DNA of 64,000 bases from JAGHEK01 sp044426235 (GTDB taxonomy: Bacteria > Bacillota > Clostridia > Peptostreptococcales > Peptostreptococcaceae): contig JAWXUS010000006.1 in the NCBI GenBank assembly GCA_044426235.1, positions 12,902-76,901 on the forward strand, given 5' to 3'. The position numbers and the translations under genes are program-made. A model generated the notes under the pieces. The model was not told the origin of the DNA. It searched no databases and saw nothing but the letters and a program-made list of their open reading frames with translations. This document shows, one piece after another, positions 1 through 7,419 of the stretch; positions within the stretch are counted from its first letter, which is position 1, and every line of letters begins with the position of its first letter.

Positions 1-597
1 GATCTTGGTACTTATCCATTCGTTACTTCATCTCACCCAATTTCAGGTGGATTTGCAATAGGTGCAGGAGTTGGACCTAATATGATAAAAGATGTTGTTG
101 GAATTGTTAAGGCATATACAACAAGAGTTGGAGAAGGACCTTTCGTTACAGAACTTAATGATGCAACTGGAGAACAAATAAGAGTACAAGGTAGAGAATT
201 TGGAACTACTACAGGTCGTCCAAGAAGATGTGGTTGGTTTGATGCTGTAATAGTAAACTATGCATCTAGAGTTAATGGTTTAACTAGTATTTCATTAATG
301 CTTTTAGATGTTTTAAGTGGTTTTGATACTATAAAAATATGTACAGCTTATAAAATGGGAGATAAAGTTATAAATGCATTCCCAGCATCATTAGAAGATT
401 TAGCTAAATGTGAGCCAATATATGAAGAAATGGCTGGATGGAGCGAAGATATAAGTGGAATTAAAGAGTTTGATGAACTTCCTCAAAATGCAAAAAATTA
501 CATAAATAGAATAGAAGAAATAGTTGGAGTAAGTGTAGATATGATTTCTGTTGGACCAAATAGAACTCAAACTATAGTTAGAAAAAGTGTATTTTAA
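1..597 (+). CDS. purA: adenylosuccinate synthetase, C-terminal part (5' truncated by window edge)
   Basis: The reading frame is open from base 1 and gives the last 198 residues of PurA, which joins IMP and aspartate with GTP to make adenylosuccinate in AMP synthesis. The opening DLGTYPFVTSSHP and the later TTGRPRRCGWFD stretch are hallmark PurA segments; the latter lies in the IMP/GTP-binding C-terminal region. The true start lies upstream of the window. A hairpin terminator follows directly. The neighbouring tRNA operon has its own promoter, so purA ends its own transcript. Identification is firm. Confidence 0.97.
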   Translation, partial: DLGTYPFVTSSHPISGGFAIGAGVGPNMIKDVVGIVKAYTTRVGEGPFVTELNDATGEQIRVQGREFGTTTGRPRRCGWFDAVIVNYASRVNGLTSISLMLLDVLSGFDTIKICTAYKMGDKVINAFPASLEDLAKCEPIYEEMAGWSEDISGIKEFDELPQNAKNYINRIEEIVGVSVDMISVGPNRTQTIVRKSVF

Positions 598-622
598 GAC
601 CCTATATAGGGTCTTAAATTTT
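596..622 (+). terminator. intrinsic terminator of purA
   Basis: A perfect inverted repeat AAGACCCTAT/ATAGGGTCTT begins at the purA stop codon and is followed by an A/T stretch ending in four T. Confidence 0.75.
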
Positions 623-645
623 ATTGAAAAAAATAAAAAATATTA

Positions 646-674
646 TTGACTTCATCTAAAAAATATATTATAAT
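646..674 (+). promoter_or_regulatory. sigma-A promoter of the tRNA operon
   Basis: TTGACT (646-651), a 17-base spacer, then TATAAT (669-674). Transcription would start near 681, just inside a hairpin that precedes tRNA-Lys. Confidence 0.85.
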
Positions 675-677
675 AAA

Positions 678-712
678 TTTTGTCGGTAAAGAAAGTATAC
701 TTTACGACAAAA
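678..712 (+). promoter_or_regulatory. inverted repeat in the tRNA operon leader
   Basis: The arms 678-691 and 700-712 pair over 13 base pairs with one bulged G and an 8-base loop. The element sits at the predicted start of the tRNA transcript and has no T tract on the plus strand, so it is not an ordinary terminator. It could be a processing signal or an operator. Confidence 0.5.
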
Positions 713-720
713 AATGATAT

Positions 721-796
721 GATCCATTAGCTCAGTCGGTAGAGCACCTGACTTTTAATCAGGGTGTCCCGCGTTCGAGTCGCGGATGGATCACCA
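721..796 (+). tRNA. tRNA-Lys (anticodon TTT)
   Basis: Acceptor arms GATCCAT/ATGGATC pair fully. The anticodon stem CCTGA/TCAGG encloses loop CTTTTAA with anticodon TTT at 754-756, and the T-loop GTTCGAGT is present. CCA is encoded. First gene of a six-tRNA operon. Confidence 0.97.
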
Positions 797-800
797 TTTA

Positions 801-875
801 GGCCCATTGGTCAAGCGGTTAAGACACCGCCCTTTCACGGCGGTAACAGGGGTTCGATTCCCCTATGGGTCACCA
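801..875 (+). tRNA. tRNA-Glu (anticodon TTC)
   Basis: Acceptor arms GGCCCAT/ATGGGTC pair with one G-T. Stem CCGCC/GGCGG encloses the loop with anticodon TTC at 834-836. CCA is encoded. It lies 4 bases after tRNA-Lys. Confidence 0.97.
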
Positions 876-888
876 ATTAAATATTTAC

Positions 889-962
889 GCGGGTGTAGCT
901 CAATGGTAGAGTTCCGGCCTTCCAAGCCGGCTGTGAGGGTTCGATCCCCTTCACCCGCTCCA
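889..962 (+). tRNA. tRNA-Gly (anticodon TCC)
   Basis: Acceptor arms GCGGGTG/CACCCGC pair fully. Stem CCGGC/GCCGG encloses anticodon TCC at 921-923. CCA is encoded. Confidence 0.97.
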
Positions 963-976
963 GTTTAAACAATTAT

Positions 977-1052
977 GGGACTATAGCTCAGCTGGGAGAG
1001 CACCTGCCTTACAAGCAGGGGGTCACAGGTTCGAGCCCTGTTAGTCCCACCA
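977..1052 (+). tRNA. tRNA-Val (anticodon TAC)
   Basis: Acceptor arms GGGACTA/TAGTCCC pair fully. Stem CCTGC/GCAGG encloses anticodon TAC at 1010-1012. CCA is encoded. Confidence 0.97.
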
Positions 1053-1058
1053 TTATGC

Positions 1059-1135
1059 GGCCTGGTAGTTCAGTTGGTTAGAATGCCAGCCTGTCACGCT
1101 GGAGGTCGAGGGTTCGAGTCCCTTCCAGGTCGCCA
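1059..1135 (+). tRNA. tRNA-Asp (anticodon GTC)
   Basis: Acceptor arms GGCCTGG/CCAGGTC pair with one G-T; the discriminator base is G, as is usual for tRNA-Asp. Stem CCAGC/GCTGG encloses anticodon GTC at 1093-1095. CCA is encoded. Confidence 0.97.
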
Positions 1136-1146
1136 ATTAAATATTT

Positions 1147-1221
1147 GCTAGTGTGGCTCAACGGTAGAGCAGCTGACTTGTAATCAGCAGGTTGTAGGTT
1201 CGATTCCTATCACTAGCTCCA
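1147..1221 (+). tRNA. tRNA-Thr (anticodon TGT)
   Basis: Acceptor arms GCTAGTG/CACTAGC pair fully. Stem GCTGA/TCAGC encloses anticodon TGT at 1179-1181. CCA is encoded. Last gene of the tRNA operon. Confidence 0.97.
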
Positions 1222-1227
1222 ATTATT

Positions 1228-1253
1228 ACTCTTAGTTTAAGCTAAGAGTTTTT
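1228..1253 (+). terminator. terminator of the tRNA operon
   Basis: ACTCTTAG/CTAAGAGT stem with a 6-base loop, ending in five T. Confidence 0.85.
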
Positions 1254-1256
1254 GAC

Positions 1257-1284
1257 TTATCCACAAGTTATCCACATATCCACA
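1257..1284 (+). promoter_or_regulatory. cluster of three DnaA-box-like sites
   Basis: Two perfect TTATCCACA boxes (1257-1265 and 1268-1276) stand 11 bases apart in the same direction. They are followed by ATATCCACA (1276-1284), which matches at 8 of 9 positions. TTATCCACA is the classic high-affinity binding site of the initiator DnaA. The cluster lies between two convergent terminators, next to a helicase loader and a DnaD protein. Confidence 0.7.
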
Positions 1285-1318
1285 AAAAGATACTCTAAGT
1301 ATAAAAGAGTATCTTTTT
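1284..1318 (-). terminator. terminator of the loader operon (possibly bidirectional)
   Basis: The 13-bp perfect stem AAAAAGATACTCT/AGAGTATCTTTTT has a 9-base loop. On the minus strand it ends in a T tract and overlaps the loader stop codon. Confidence 0.85.
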
Positions 1319-2303
1319 ATTTATTTCCCCACCTAAGATCATTTCCAATAAACTTTATCATTTTAAATCTTTCAAAAATTCTAGAAAATATTCTTTGAGT
1401 GTACATATCACCAAGTAACATAGGTGTTAGATTAGTAGATATTATTATTTTTTTATTGTTAAGCAGTCTTGTATTTAAAATATTGAAAAATTCACTATTA
1501 GTAAATGAATTATTAAATTCGGTACCCAAATCATCAATTATCAAAAGGTCACAATCAAAGATACTGTTATAGGCCTCTTTATTAATGTATGTTTTTTCTT
1601 TATTGAATTTTTGCTCCTCAACAGTTTCAAACATTTGAAAAGCAGTTTGATATAAAACAGTATAACCTTCGTCTAAAAGTCTTTTGGCTATACAACTAGA
1701 AATAAATGTTTTTCCAGTTCCTGTTGGACCATATAGTATTAAATTTGTATCATCATCAGTATTAAATTTATCACAAAAACTTTGACATTCAGCATATATA
1801 TTAATGTAATTATCTCTAGGAGAAATATTTTCTTTTGATATTATTTCAGATGAAAATATTGATAATTTACTATTATTAAAATCATACTTTTGAAAACTAT
1901 TAGATAGATTTGAAGTTTTATATGCTTTATTTATAAGTATTTGTTTGAAACAATTACATTTATGGCTATTTTGTATATAACCCGTATCCCTACAAAAATT
2001 ACATTCGTATTTTATATCTAAATAATTTTCATCTTTTCCAAATGATAAAAGTAAGTCATTTTTTGTTTGTTTCAGTTTATTAGTTATTAACTCACATTCT
2101 TTTAATAGAATATCTTTATTTTTGTTATCAAAGAGAATACTTCTACCAATTTTTAAGTTAATAGATTTTATTTCTTTATCTATATCTTTTAATTTAGGTA
2201 TTAGTTCATAAATTTCCTTTTTTCTAAGTAATGCATTTTCTTCTGCTATATCTCTTTTTTTCTGATAATCAAGAAGAATTTCTTTTATAGCTAAATCATT
2301 CAA
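1317..2303 (-). CDS. dnaI: replicative helicase loader (DnaI/DnaC-type AAA+ ATPase)
   Basis: This 328-residue ATPase probably loads the replicative DnaB-type helicase at origins and restart sites. The N-terminal ~90 residues are lysine-rich and probably coiled, followed by a cysteine cluster (C101, C104, C116, C118) that looks zinc-binding, as in DnaI. The AAA+ core has Walker A GPTGTGKT (192-199), Walker B LLIIDD (253-258) and a terminal RIFERF arginine-finger-like motif. The start is TTG at 2303; its ribosome site TAGGTG overlaps the stop codon of the upstream DnaD gene, implying coupled translation. C. difficile, as I recall, has a matching loader beside purA. Confidence 0.88.
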   Translation of the reverse strand: MNDLAIKEILLDYQKKRDIAEENALLRKKEIYELIPKLKDIDKEIKSINLKIGRSILFDNKNKDILLKECELITNKLKQTKNDLLLSFGKDENYLDIKYECNFCRDTGYIQNSHKCNCFKQILINKAYKTSNLSNSFQKYDFNNSKLSIFSSEIISKENISPRDNYINIYAECQSFCDKFNTDDDTNLILYGPTGTGKTFISSCIAKRLLDEGYTVLYQTAFQMFETVEEQKFNKEKTYINKEAYNSIFDCDLLIIDDLGTEFNNSFTNSEFFNILNTRLLNNKKIIISTNLTPMLLGDMYTQRIFSRIFERFKMIKFIGNDLRWGNK

Positions 2304-2311
2304 ATTATCAC

Positions 2312-3430
2312 CTACTTAAATCTATTTTTTTGACCTTCTAAAAGTATTTTTTCAAGTTCATCATCACTATATTTATCATACGTAGTTTCTATATTATGAT
2401 ATCTAGTTTTTGGTATAGAACCACTATTTTTATTGGAACCATTATTAGTATTTTTCTTTTTATTTTGCTTGTAATTTATATCATAATTTTTTATTTCTTC
2501 TAAAGTAGTTAATCCTTCTTTATACCAACTCTTAATCATAGCATCTAAATATTGCATTTGTGATTTAGGTATAGAAACTAACTTTTCACAAGCATAAAGT
2601 ATTACTTCTATATCGTATAGTTCAAGCCAATTATCCATTAATTTTTGTTCTTCCTTTGATGGTGCATTAGGAAATCCAATATGCTTAAATATTTCTTTAT
2701 ATTTTTTAAATTGTGCACCTCTGTTAGCTTGATATTCTTTAATATCTTCAATACTAAATAAATTATCAGAATGCCAATTAAGAAGTGTATTTTCAATATA
2801 ATTAAATGGAGGCATACTTATATTTGAATTTTTTGCAAATTGATATGCATAAATTACTATATCACAATTAATATTATAGTTTTCCATAATATTTAATATT
2901 TTAATCTTATCTCCTTGGCTTAGGAAGAAACCGATTATATTTTCTATATCTTTAAACATATTCATTTTATCTTCATTATTGTTTTTATCATACATATCTT
3001 CAGTATACTCAGTTTCAATATATTGATCGTATAAAATTATGTCTTCCATATCATTTTTTTGGACTTCTATTTCTATAGTTTCAGAATTTTTATAAACTGT
3101 ATCATATATATTTTCGATATAAAATTTATCTAAATCTAAAAATTCAACTGTATAATTAAAGTCTTCTTGAAAATCTTTGTGTATTTTCACAATATTTTTT
3201 TTCTCCCAAAATCTCCAAGATTCATCAACATCGCTAAGGGGTATTTCTAAATTTTTTGCAATTGAAGAATTATTAAACTTGATACCATTAAATGGTTCAC
3301 AAGCATGTTTATATCCTAAAAGATAAACTTTAACGTATAAACCATTTGCCATAGGCATAAATATATCTATAAAAACATTTGAAATAGTAGTTTGACCTAA
3401 ATAAATATCACTAGTTTCTTTAAAAAACAT
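2312..3430 (-). CDS. DnaD-domain replication protein with two C-terminal DnaD modules
   Basis: The 372-residue protein carries two copies of the DnaD/DnaB C-terminal signature Y-x3-I-x3-W: YIENTLLNW (211-219) and YLDAMIKSW (294-302). The first ~100 residues resemble the winged-helix N-terminal domain of this family, and an acidic linker (about 115-160) follows. Such proteins remodel origin DNA and help the loader bring in the helicase. It is first in a two-gene minus-strand operon with the loader 8 bases downstream. The ATG at 3430 follows GAGGTG. The lysine- and asparagine-rich C-terminus is probably disordered. Confidence 0.85.
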   Translation of the reverse strand: MFFKETSDIYLGQTTISNVFIDIFMPMANGLYVKVYLLGYKHACEPFNGIKFNNSSIAKNLEIPLSDVDESWRFWEKKNIVKIHKDFQEDFNYTVEFLDLDKFYIENIYDTVYKNSETIEIEVQKNDMEDIILYDQYIETEYTEDMYDKNNNEDKMNMFKDIENIIGFFLSQGDKIKILNIMENYNINCDIVIYAYQFAKNSNISMPPFNYIENTLLNWHSDNLFSIEDIKEYQANRGAQFKKYKEIFKHIGFPNAPSKEEQKLMDNWLELYDIEVILYACEKLVSIPKSQMQYLDAMIKSWYKEGLTTLEEIKNYDINYKQNKKKNTNNGSNKNSGSIPKTRYHNIETTYDKYSDDELEKILLEGQKNRFK

Positions 3431-3447
3431 TTTATCACCTCAAATTA

Positions 3448-3476
3448 ATTATATCATATAAAACAGGGAATATTAA
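3448..3476 (-). promoter_or_regulatory. probable promoter of the dnaD-loader operon
   Basis: Read on the minus strand: TTAATA (3476-3471), 17-base spacer, TATAAT (3453-3448). The transcript would have a leader of only about 10 bases before the DnaD start. Confidence 0.5.
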
Positions 3477-3487
3477 ATTATTATAAC

Positions 3488-3536
3488 AAAAAGGAGGACT
3501 TGCTTATAGTATAACTATAAGATTAATTTTAACGTG
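3488..3536 (+). promoter_or_regulatory. distant ribosome binding site bridged by a hairpin
   Basis: AAGGAGG (3491-3497) lies 36 bases before the GTG at 3534. Between them is a perfect 8-bp hairpin, CTTATAGT/ACTATAAG (3503-3521) with a 3-base loop. No other good ribosome site is nearer. The folded RNA would bring the site closer to GTG 3534 or to an ATT at 3522. Confidence 0.5.
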
Positions 3537-4985
3537 AATATAAACAAAAAAAATAAGATAAACATAGTTTTAAGTTTTATGATTTTATTTTTTATAATAG
3601 GTTTTCTAAATAAAAAAGAAATAGAAACTATTAAATTAATTAATAACCAAAACATTGATAATTATACAATGGATATTATTTTCGATGATGAGAGTAAAAG
3701 ATTGACTTGCAATCAAACGATAGATTACATAAATAAAACTGGTACAAATTTAGATAAGATATATCTTCATATATACCCAAATGCTTTTTCAAAAAAGAGT
3801 TATGCACCTTTTGAGAGCAAAGAAATGGATAAGGCATATCCAAATGGATTTAATGAGGGCTATATAAATATTCAAAATGTAGTTTTTGAAAATAGTAAAT
3901 TAGATTATAACATAATTGGTGAAAAAAATGATATTTTAGAAATTGAATTAAATAGCACTTTAGATAATGAAGAAATTTTTAGTTTTGAAATTAAATATAT
4001 TGTTAAAATACCAAATTCGAAAGGAAGATTTGGATATGGAGAAAACACAATAAATATAACTAATTGGTTTCCTATAATGTGTGTTTATGATGATGGAGGA
4101 TGGAACACAGAAACTTATAGCGAAATAGGTGATCCATTTTATAGCAATGTTAGTAACTTTAATGTAAATATACTTTCGCCTAGTGAATATGAATTAGTTT
4201 CAACTGGAAAAGTTATTTCAAGTAAAACGGATAACGAAAAAACATTTTATGAGATAGAGGCTAAAAATGTGAGAGATTTTGCATTTTTATTTAGCAATAA
4301 ATTTATTGTTAATAGGGCTTACTACGATAATATAGAAATTACTACATATAATTTAGATAATAAATTTGAGAAAGAGGCTTTAGATTTTTCAGTTGAATCA
4401 ATAAAAATATTTTCAAAGTTATTTGGAGAATATCCCTATGATAATTTTGATGTTGTTGCAAGTGACTTTTTTATAGGTGGAATGGAGTATCCAAATTTAG
4501 TAATGATAGATGAGAGTCTATATGATAGGGAAGATAGTTTTTTACTTGAATATGTTATTGCACACGAAACTGCACATCAATGGTGGTATGGAGTAATTGG
4601 AAATGATCAAGTAAAAGAACCTTGGCTTGATGAGGCACTAACTGAATATTCTACAATATTATATTTTGAACATAAATATGGTAGATCAGTTTTTGATGAT
4701 TTAATAAAGAGTATGGAATCTCAAACTATTGATTATGTAAGTGAAGATATATTTAAATCTATTAATGAATATAGAAACTCTATAGATTATAGCTTAAATG
4801 TATATACGAAAGGCGCACTTGCATTTAATGAGATAAGAAATACTATTGGAGATGAAAAGTTTTTTGAAGTTTTAAGAGAATACTATGATACATATAAGTT
4901 TGAAAATGTTAATTCATCTAAATTTGTTGATATATGGCATAAAAATGGAATTGATATTGAAAAAATAATAAGTGAGTTTAAATAG
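3534..4985 (+). CDS. membrane-anchored M1-family (gluzincin) metallopeptidase
   Basis: The 483-residue protein has an N-terminal hydrophobic anchor (about residues 9-25), so the rest should face outward. Zinc site: HETAH at 344-348 and Glu367 in WLDEALTEY, the HExxH-x18-E pattern of M1 peptidases. GGMEYPN (315-321) stands where M1 aminopeptidases have GAMEN. The region before it matches the beta-rich N-terminal M1 domain; the long C-terminal domain of full-size M1 enzymes is absent. Substrate is unknown. The GTG start is the first standard codon after an in-frame TAG at 3507. It is divergent from the DnaD operon and ends at a strong terminator. Confidence 0.85.
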   Translation: MNINKKNKINIVLSFMILFFIIGFLNKKEIETIKLINNQNIDNYTMDIIFDDESKRLTCNQTIDYINKTGTNLDKIYLHIYPNAFSKKSYAPFESKEMDKAYPNGFNEGYINIQNVVFENSKLDYNIIGEKNDILEIELNSTLDNEEIFSFEIKYIVKIPNSKGRFGYGENTINITNWFPIMCVYDDGGWNTETYSEIGDPFYSNVSNFNVNILSPSEYELVSTGKVISSKTDNEKTFYEIEAKNVRDFAFLFSNKFIVNRAYYDNIEITTYNLDNKFEKEALDFSVESIKIFSKLFGEYPYDNFDVVASDFFIGGMEYPNLVMIDESLYDREDSFLLEYVIAHETAHQWWYGVIGNDQVKEPWLDEALTEYSTILYFEHKYGRSVFDDLIKSMESQTIDYVSEDIFKSINEYRNSIDYSLNVYTKGALAFNEIRNTIGDEKFFEVLREYYDTYKFENVNSSKFVDIWHKNGIDIEKIISEFK

Positions 4986-4992
4986 TTGTATC

Positions 4993-5028
4993 AAAGAACA
5001 TAAATTTTATGATTTATGTTCTTTTTTT
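4993..5028 (+). terminator. terminator of the M1 peptidase gene
   Basis: 12-bp perfect stem AAAGAACATAAA/TTTATGTTCTTT, 8-base loop, T run to 5028. Confidence 0.9.
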
Positions 5029-5088
5029 GTTATAATAAATATAATTTACAAAATAGATTTATTATCTTATTAAAATCGAGGTGAAATA

Positions 5089-5886
5089 ATGTTTGAATAT
5101 TGTTCAATTGGAAGTGGAAGTAGTGGAAATTGTCATATTGTAAGATATAATGAAACCGTTATAATAGTTGATTGTGGACTTAGTGGAAAACGAATTAGTG
5201 ATGGAATAGATAGTTTAAAAATAGATGGTAAAAATATAAAAGGAATTTTTGTAACACACGAACATAGTGATCATATAAAAGGGGTTGGGATTATTTCTAG
5301 AAAGTACAATATACCGATCTTTGCAAACAAGGGAACTTGGGAAAGTATGAATAATAAAATTGGAGATATAGATAATAAATACAAGATAGTTTTTGAAACC
5401 GATAAAACTTATTCAATCGGAGAAATTTTAATTAGACCTTTTTTAATTCCTCATGATTCTGAGGAGGCAGTTGGATATTCATTTTATAAAGATGGAGAAA
5501 AAATGTCTATTGCAACTGATATTGGAAAAATCGATGATAATATAAGAAAAAATTTATTTAATTCTAAACTTGTAGTCATAGAATCTAACTATGATCATAA
5601 TATGCTTATGATGGGAAATTATCCATATCATTTAAAAAAGAGAATATCATCGCTAGAAGGACATTTATCAAATGATGATTGTGCTAATTTTTGCGTTGAA
5701 TTAGTTAAGAAAGGTACTAAAAAATTACTTCTTGCACATCTTAGTAGAGAAAATAACTTTCCAGAGTTAGCATATGAAACTACTAAGTCAATTTTGAATG
5801 AAAATAATATTAAAATAAATGAAAATGTATCTTTAGAAGTATTACCTAGGGAAAAAATTTCAAAAATATACAAAATTAGTGATTAA
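5089..5886 (+). CDS. walJ: WalJ/YycJ-type metallo-beta-lactamase-fold hydrolase
   Basis: The 265-residue protein has the metallo-beta-lactamase signature HEHSDH (57-62), preceded by VDCG and followed by further histidines and aspartates (HDSEEAVGY, ATDIG, ESNYDHN). These fit the YycJ/WalJ branch, which is thought to act as a DNA exonuclease linked to replication and cell-wall homeostasis. In Bacilli it sits in the walRK operon; here no two-component genes adjoin it. The ATG follows GAGGTGAAATA at good spacing. It stands close to the replication genes and to rlmH, as in other Firmicutes. Confidence 0.88.
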   Translation: MFEYCSIGSGSSGNCHIVRYNETVIIVDCGLSGKRISDGIDSLKIDGKNIKGIFVTHEHSDHIKGVGIISRKYNIPIFANKGTWESMNNKIGDIDNKYKIVFETDKTYSIGEILIRPFLIPHDSEEAVGYSFYKDGEKMSIATDIGKIDDNIRKNLFNSKLVVIESNYDHNMLMMGNYPYHLKKRISSLEGHLSNDDCANFCVELVKKGTKKLLLAHLSRENNFPELAYETTKSILNENNIKINENVSLEVLPREKISKIYKISD

Positions 5887-5946
5887 AATTCTAAAAATGT
5901 CGTATAATATAAATAATAAGTTTAATTGATAAAGGAGTGTGTAATT

Positions 5947-6534
5947 ATGGAATTTAAAGATAGTGAAACGTGTAAAAACTTAATGAGAGGTTTTGCAGGA
6001 GAATCTCAAGCAATAAACAGATACATATTTTCAGCATCAACTGCTAAAAAACAAAATCTTCAAGTTATTCAAAGAATATTTGAATATACTGCAGATCAAG
6101 AAAAGGCTCATGCAAAAATATTTTATAAGCATTTAAAAGAATTATGTGGAGCAAATATTACAGTTGATGGATGTTATCCAGTAGATTTACATGATGATGT
6201 AGAACAATTGTTAAGAGCAGCTCAACACAATGAATATGAAGAATATGACCATGAATATACAAAGTTTGCAGAAATAGCAGCAGCAGAAGGATATAAAGCT
6301 GTAGCAAACTCTTTTAAATCAATTGCGGAAATAGAAAAAACTCATGGAGATAGATTTGGTAGATTTGCAGATTTCTTAAAAAATGGAACTCTATTTAAAT
6401 CAGAAACTGAAGAAACTTGGCTTTGTTTAAATTGTGGACATGTTCATACAGGAAAGCAAGCAGCAGCTAAATGTCCAGTATGTTTCCACCCACAAGGATA
6501 TTTTGTTAGAAAAGAACTTTCTCCATACTGTTAA
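5947..6534 (+). CDS. rbr: rubrerythrin (non-haem di-iron peroxidase)
   Basis: The 195-residue protein has a ferritin-like four-helix N-terminal domain with iron-ligand motifs (GFAGESQA, EKAHAK, AAAEGY, EIEKTHGDR). A C-terminal rubredoxin-like domain carries two Cys pairs (CLNC and CPVC). Rubrerythrins reduce hydrogen peroxide in the cytoplasm of anaerobes. The start is the ATG at 5947, 9 bases after AAAGGAG. An in-frame codon further upstream at 5926 has no ribosome site. A TATAAT at 5903-5908 may be its promoter. Terminated by a strong hairpin. Confidence 0.95.
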   Translation: MEFKDSETCKNLMRGFAGESQAINRYIFSASTAKKQNLQVIQRIFEYTADQEKAHAKIFYKHLKELCGANITVDGCYPVDLHDDVEQLLRAAQHNEYEEYDHEYTKFAEIAAAEGYKAVANSFKSIAEIEKTHGDRFGRFADFLKNGTLFKSETEETWLCLNCGHVHTGKQAAAKCPVCFHPQGYFVRKELSPYC

Positions 6535-6535
6535 T

Positions 6536-6562
6536 AAAAAGAGAGCGAAAGCTCTCTTTTTT
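6536..6562 (+). terminator. terminator of rubrerythrin gene
   Basis: Stem AAAAAGAGAGC/GCTCTCTTTTT closed by a GAAA tetraloop, with T tract. Confidence 0.9.
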
Positions 6563-6634
6563 GTGTAAATATTTGAATATAAACTATATTTAATGTAGAA
6601 TAAACTTAGAGTGATTGTAGAAAGAGAGAGTTTT

Positions 6635-7114
6635 ATGAATATAACTGTAATTAGTGTTGGAAAATTAAAAGAAAAATACTTAAAACTTGGAATAGATGAA
6701 TTTACAAAAAGACTTTCTAAGTATTCTAAGTTAGAACTGATTGAACTAGATGATGAGAAGTGTCCTGAAAATTTAAGCGAAAAAGATATGCTTATAGTTA
6801 AAGAAAAAGAAGGAAAGAAGATTCTATCTAAAATTAAAAATAATAGCTATGTTATAACTTTATGCATTGATGGAAAGAATCTATCATCAGAGGAGTTAGC
6901 AGATAAAATTAGTAAAACTGCAGTTAGTGGAAAAAGCCATATAACTTTTATTATTGGAGGATCACTTGGACTTTGTGATGAAGTTATTAAAAGAGCAGAT
7001 TATAAATTATCATTCTCTAAAATGACATTTCCACACCAAATGATGAAACTTATACTTATTGAACAGATTTATAGAGCTTTTAGAATAAATAATAATGAAC
7101 CATATCACAAATAA
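6635..7114 (+). CDS. rlmH: 23S rRNA pseudouridine-1915 N3-methyltransferase RlmH
   Basis: The 159-residue length is exactly that usual for RlmH, a SPOUT methyltransferase acting on helix 69 of 23S rRNA in the assembled 70S ribosome. The SAM-binding knot is visible as FIIGGSLGL and the C-terminal LSFSKMTFPHQMMKLILIEQIYRAF is the family signature. The ATG at 6635 was chosen over the in-frame GTG at 6611 because translation from 6635 gives the canonical MNITVISVGKLKEKY start. The ribosome site (AGAGAGAG) is weak. Confidence 0.96.
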   Translation: MNITVISVGKLKEKYLKLGIDEFTKRLSKYSKLELIELDDEKCPENLSEKDMLIVKEKEGKKILSKIKNNSYVITLCIDGKNLSSEELADKISKTAVSGKSHITFIIGGSLGLCDEVIKRADYKLSFSKMTFPHQMMKLILIEQIYRAFRINNNEPYHK

Positions 7115-7129
7115 AAAGGAGAAACAACA

Positions 7130-7387
7130 ATGATAGAAAGAGAATTTGATATAAACGATATAGCTTACTTAGCTAAGGCTAGAAGGGTAAAAGCAGAAGT
7201 TGATGGTAATGAAACATTTACAAAAAATATTTCTTTAAAGGCGGGTGATTTTGTTAAGATACTAGATTTTTATGAAGTTGATAATTATGGGTATTCTTAT
7301 GAGGCTGAATTTAAGAAAGATGGAACTTCGTATATAATAAGAAAGCATTTAAGTCAAAATGATTTATTATCTAAAGTTAAGAAATAA
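7130..7387 (+). CDS. small conserved-type protein of unknown function
   Basis: An 85-residue protein that I do not recognise. The ATG follows AAAAGGAG and lies 15 bases after rlmH, so the two are probably co-transcribed, and a terminator follows at once. The sequence is charged and mixed alpha/beta, without membrane segments, signal peptide or cysteines. The central part (KAGDFVKILDFYEVDNYGYSYEAEF) could form a small beta-barrel. A cytoplasmic role is likely; no function is proposed. Confidence 0.75.
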   Translation: MIEREFDINDIAYLAKARRVKAEVDGNETFTKNISLKAGDFVKILDFYEVDNYGYSYEAEFKKDGTSYIIRKHLSQNDLLSKVKK

Positions 7388-7418
7388 AAAAATCTCTATA
7401 ATTTATAGAGATTTTTTT
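7386..7418. terminator. bidirectional terminator between rlmH operon and phnA
   Basis: 10-bp perfect stem AATCTCTATA/TATAGAGATT with a 3-base loop, A tract before and T tract after. It serves both convergent genes. Confidence 0.88.
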
Positions 7419-7419
7419 A

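Noticed and set aside
786..968. Open frame of 60 codons across the tRNA cluster
   Set aside because: It runs through tRNA-Glu and tRNA-Gly and ends within the tRNA operon; it has no ribosome site. It is chance.
1257..1284. A full replication origin at the DnaA boxes
   Set aside because: Only three boxes are visible, there is no clear unwinding element and dnaA is not adjacent. It is therefore listed as a DnaA-box cluster, not an origin.
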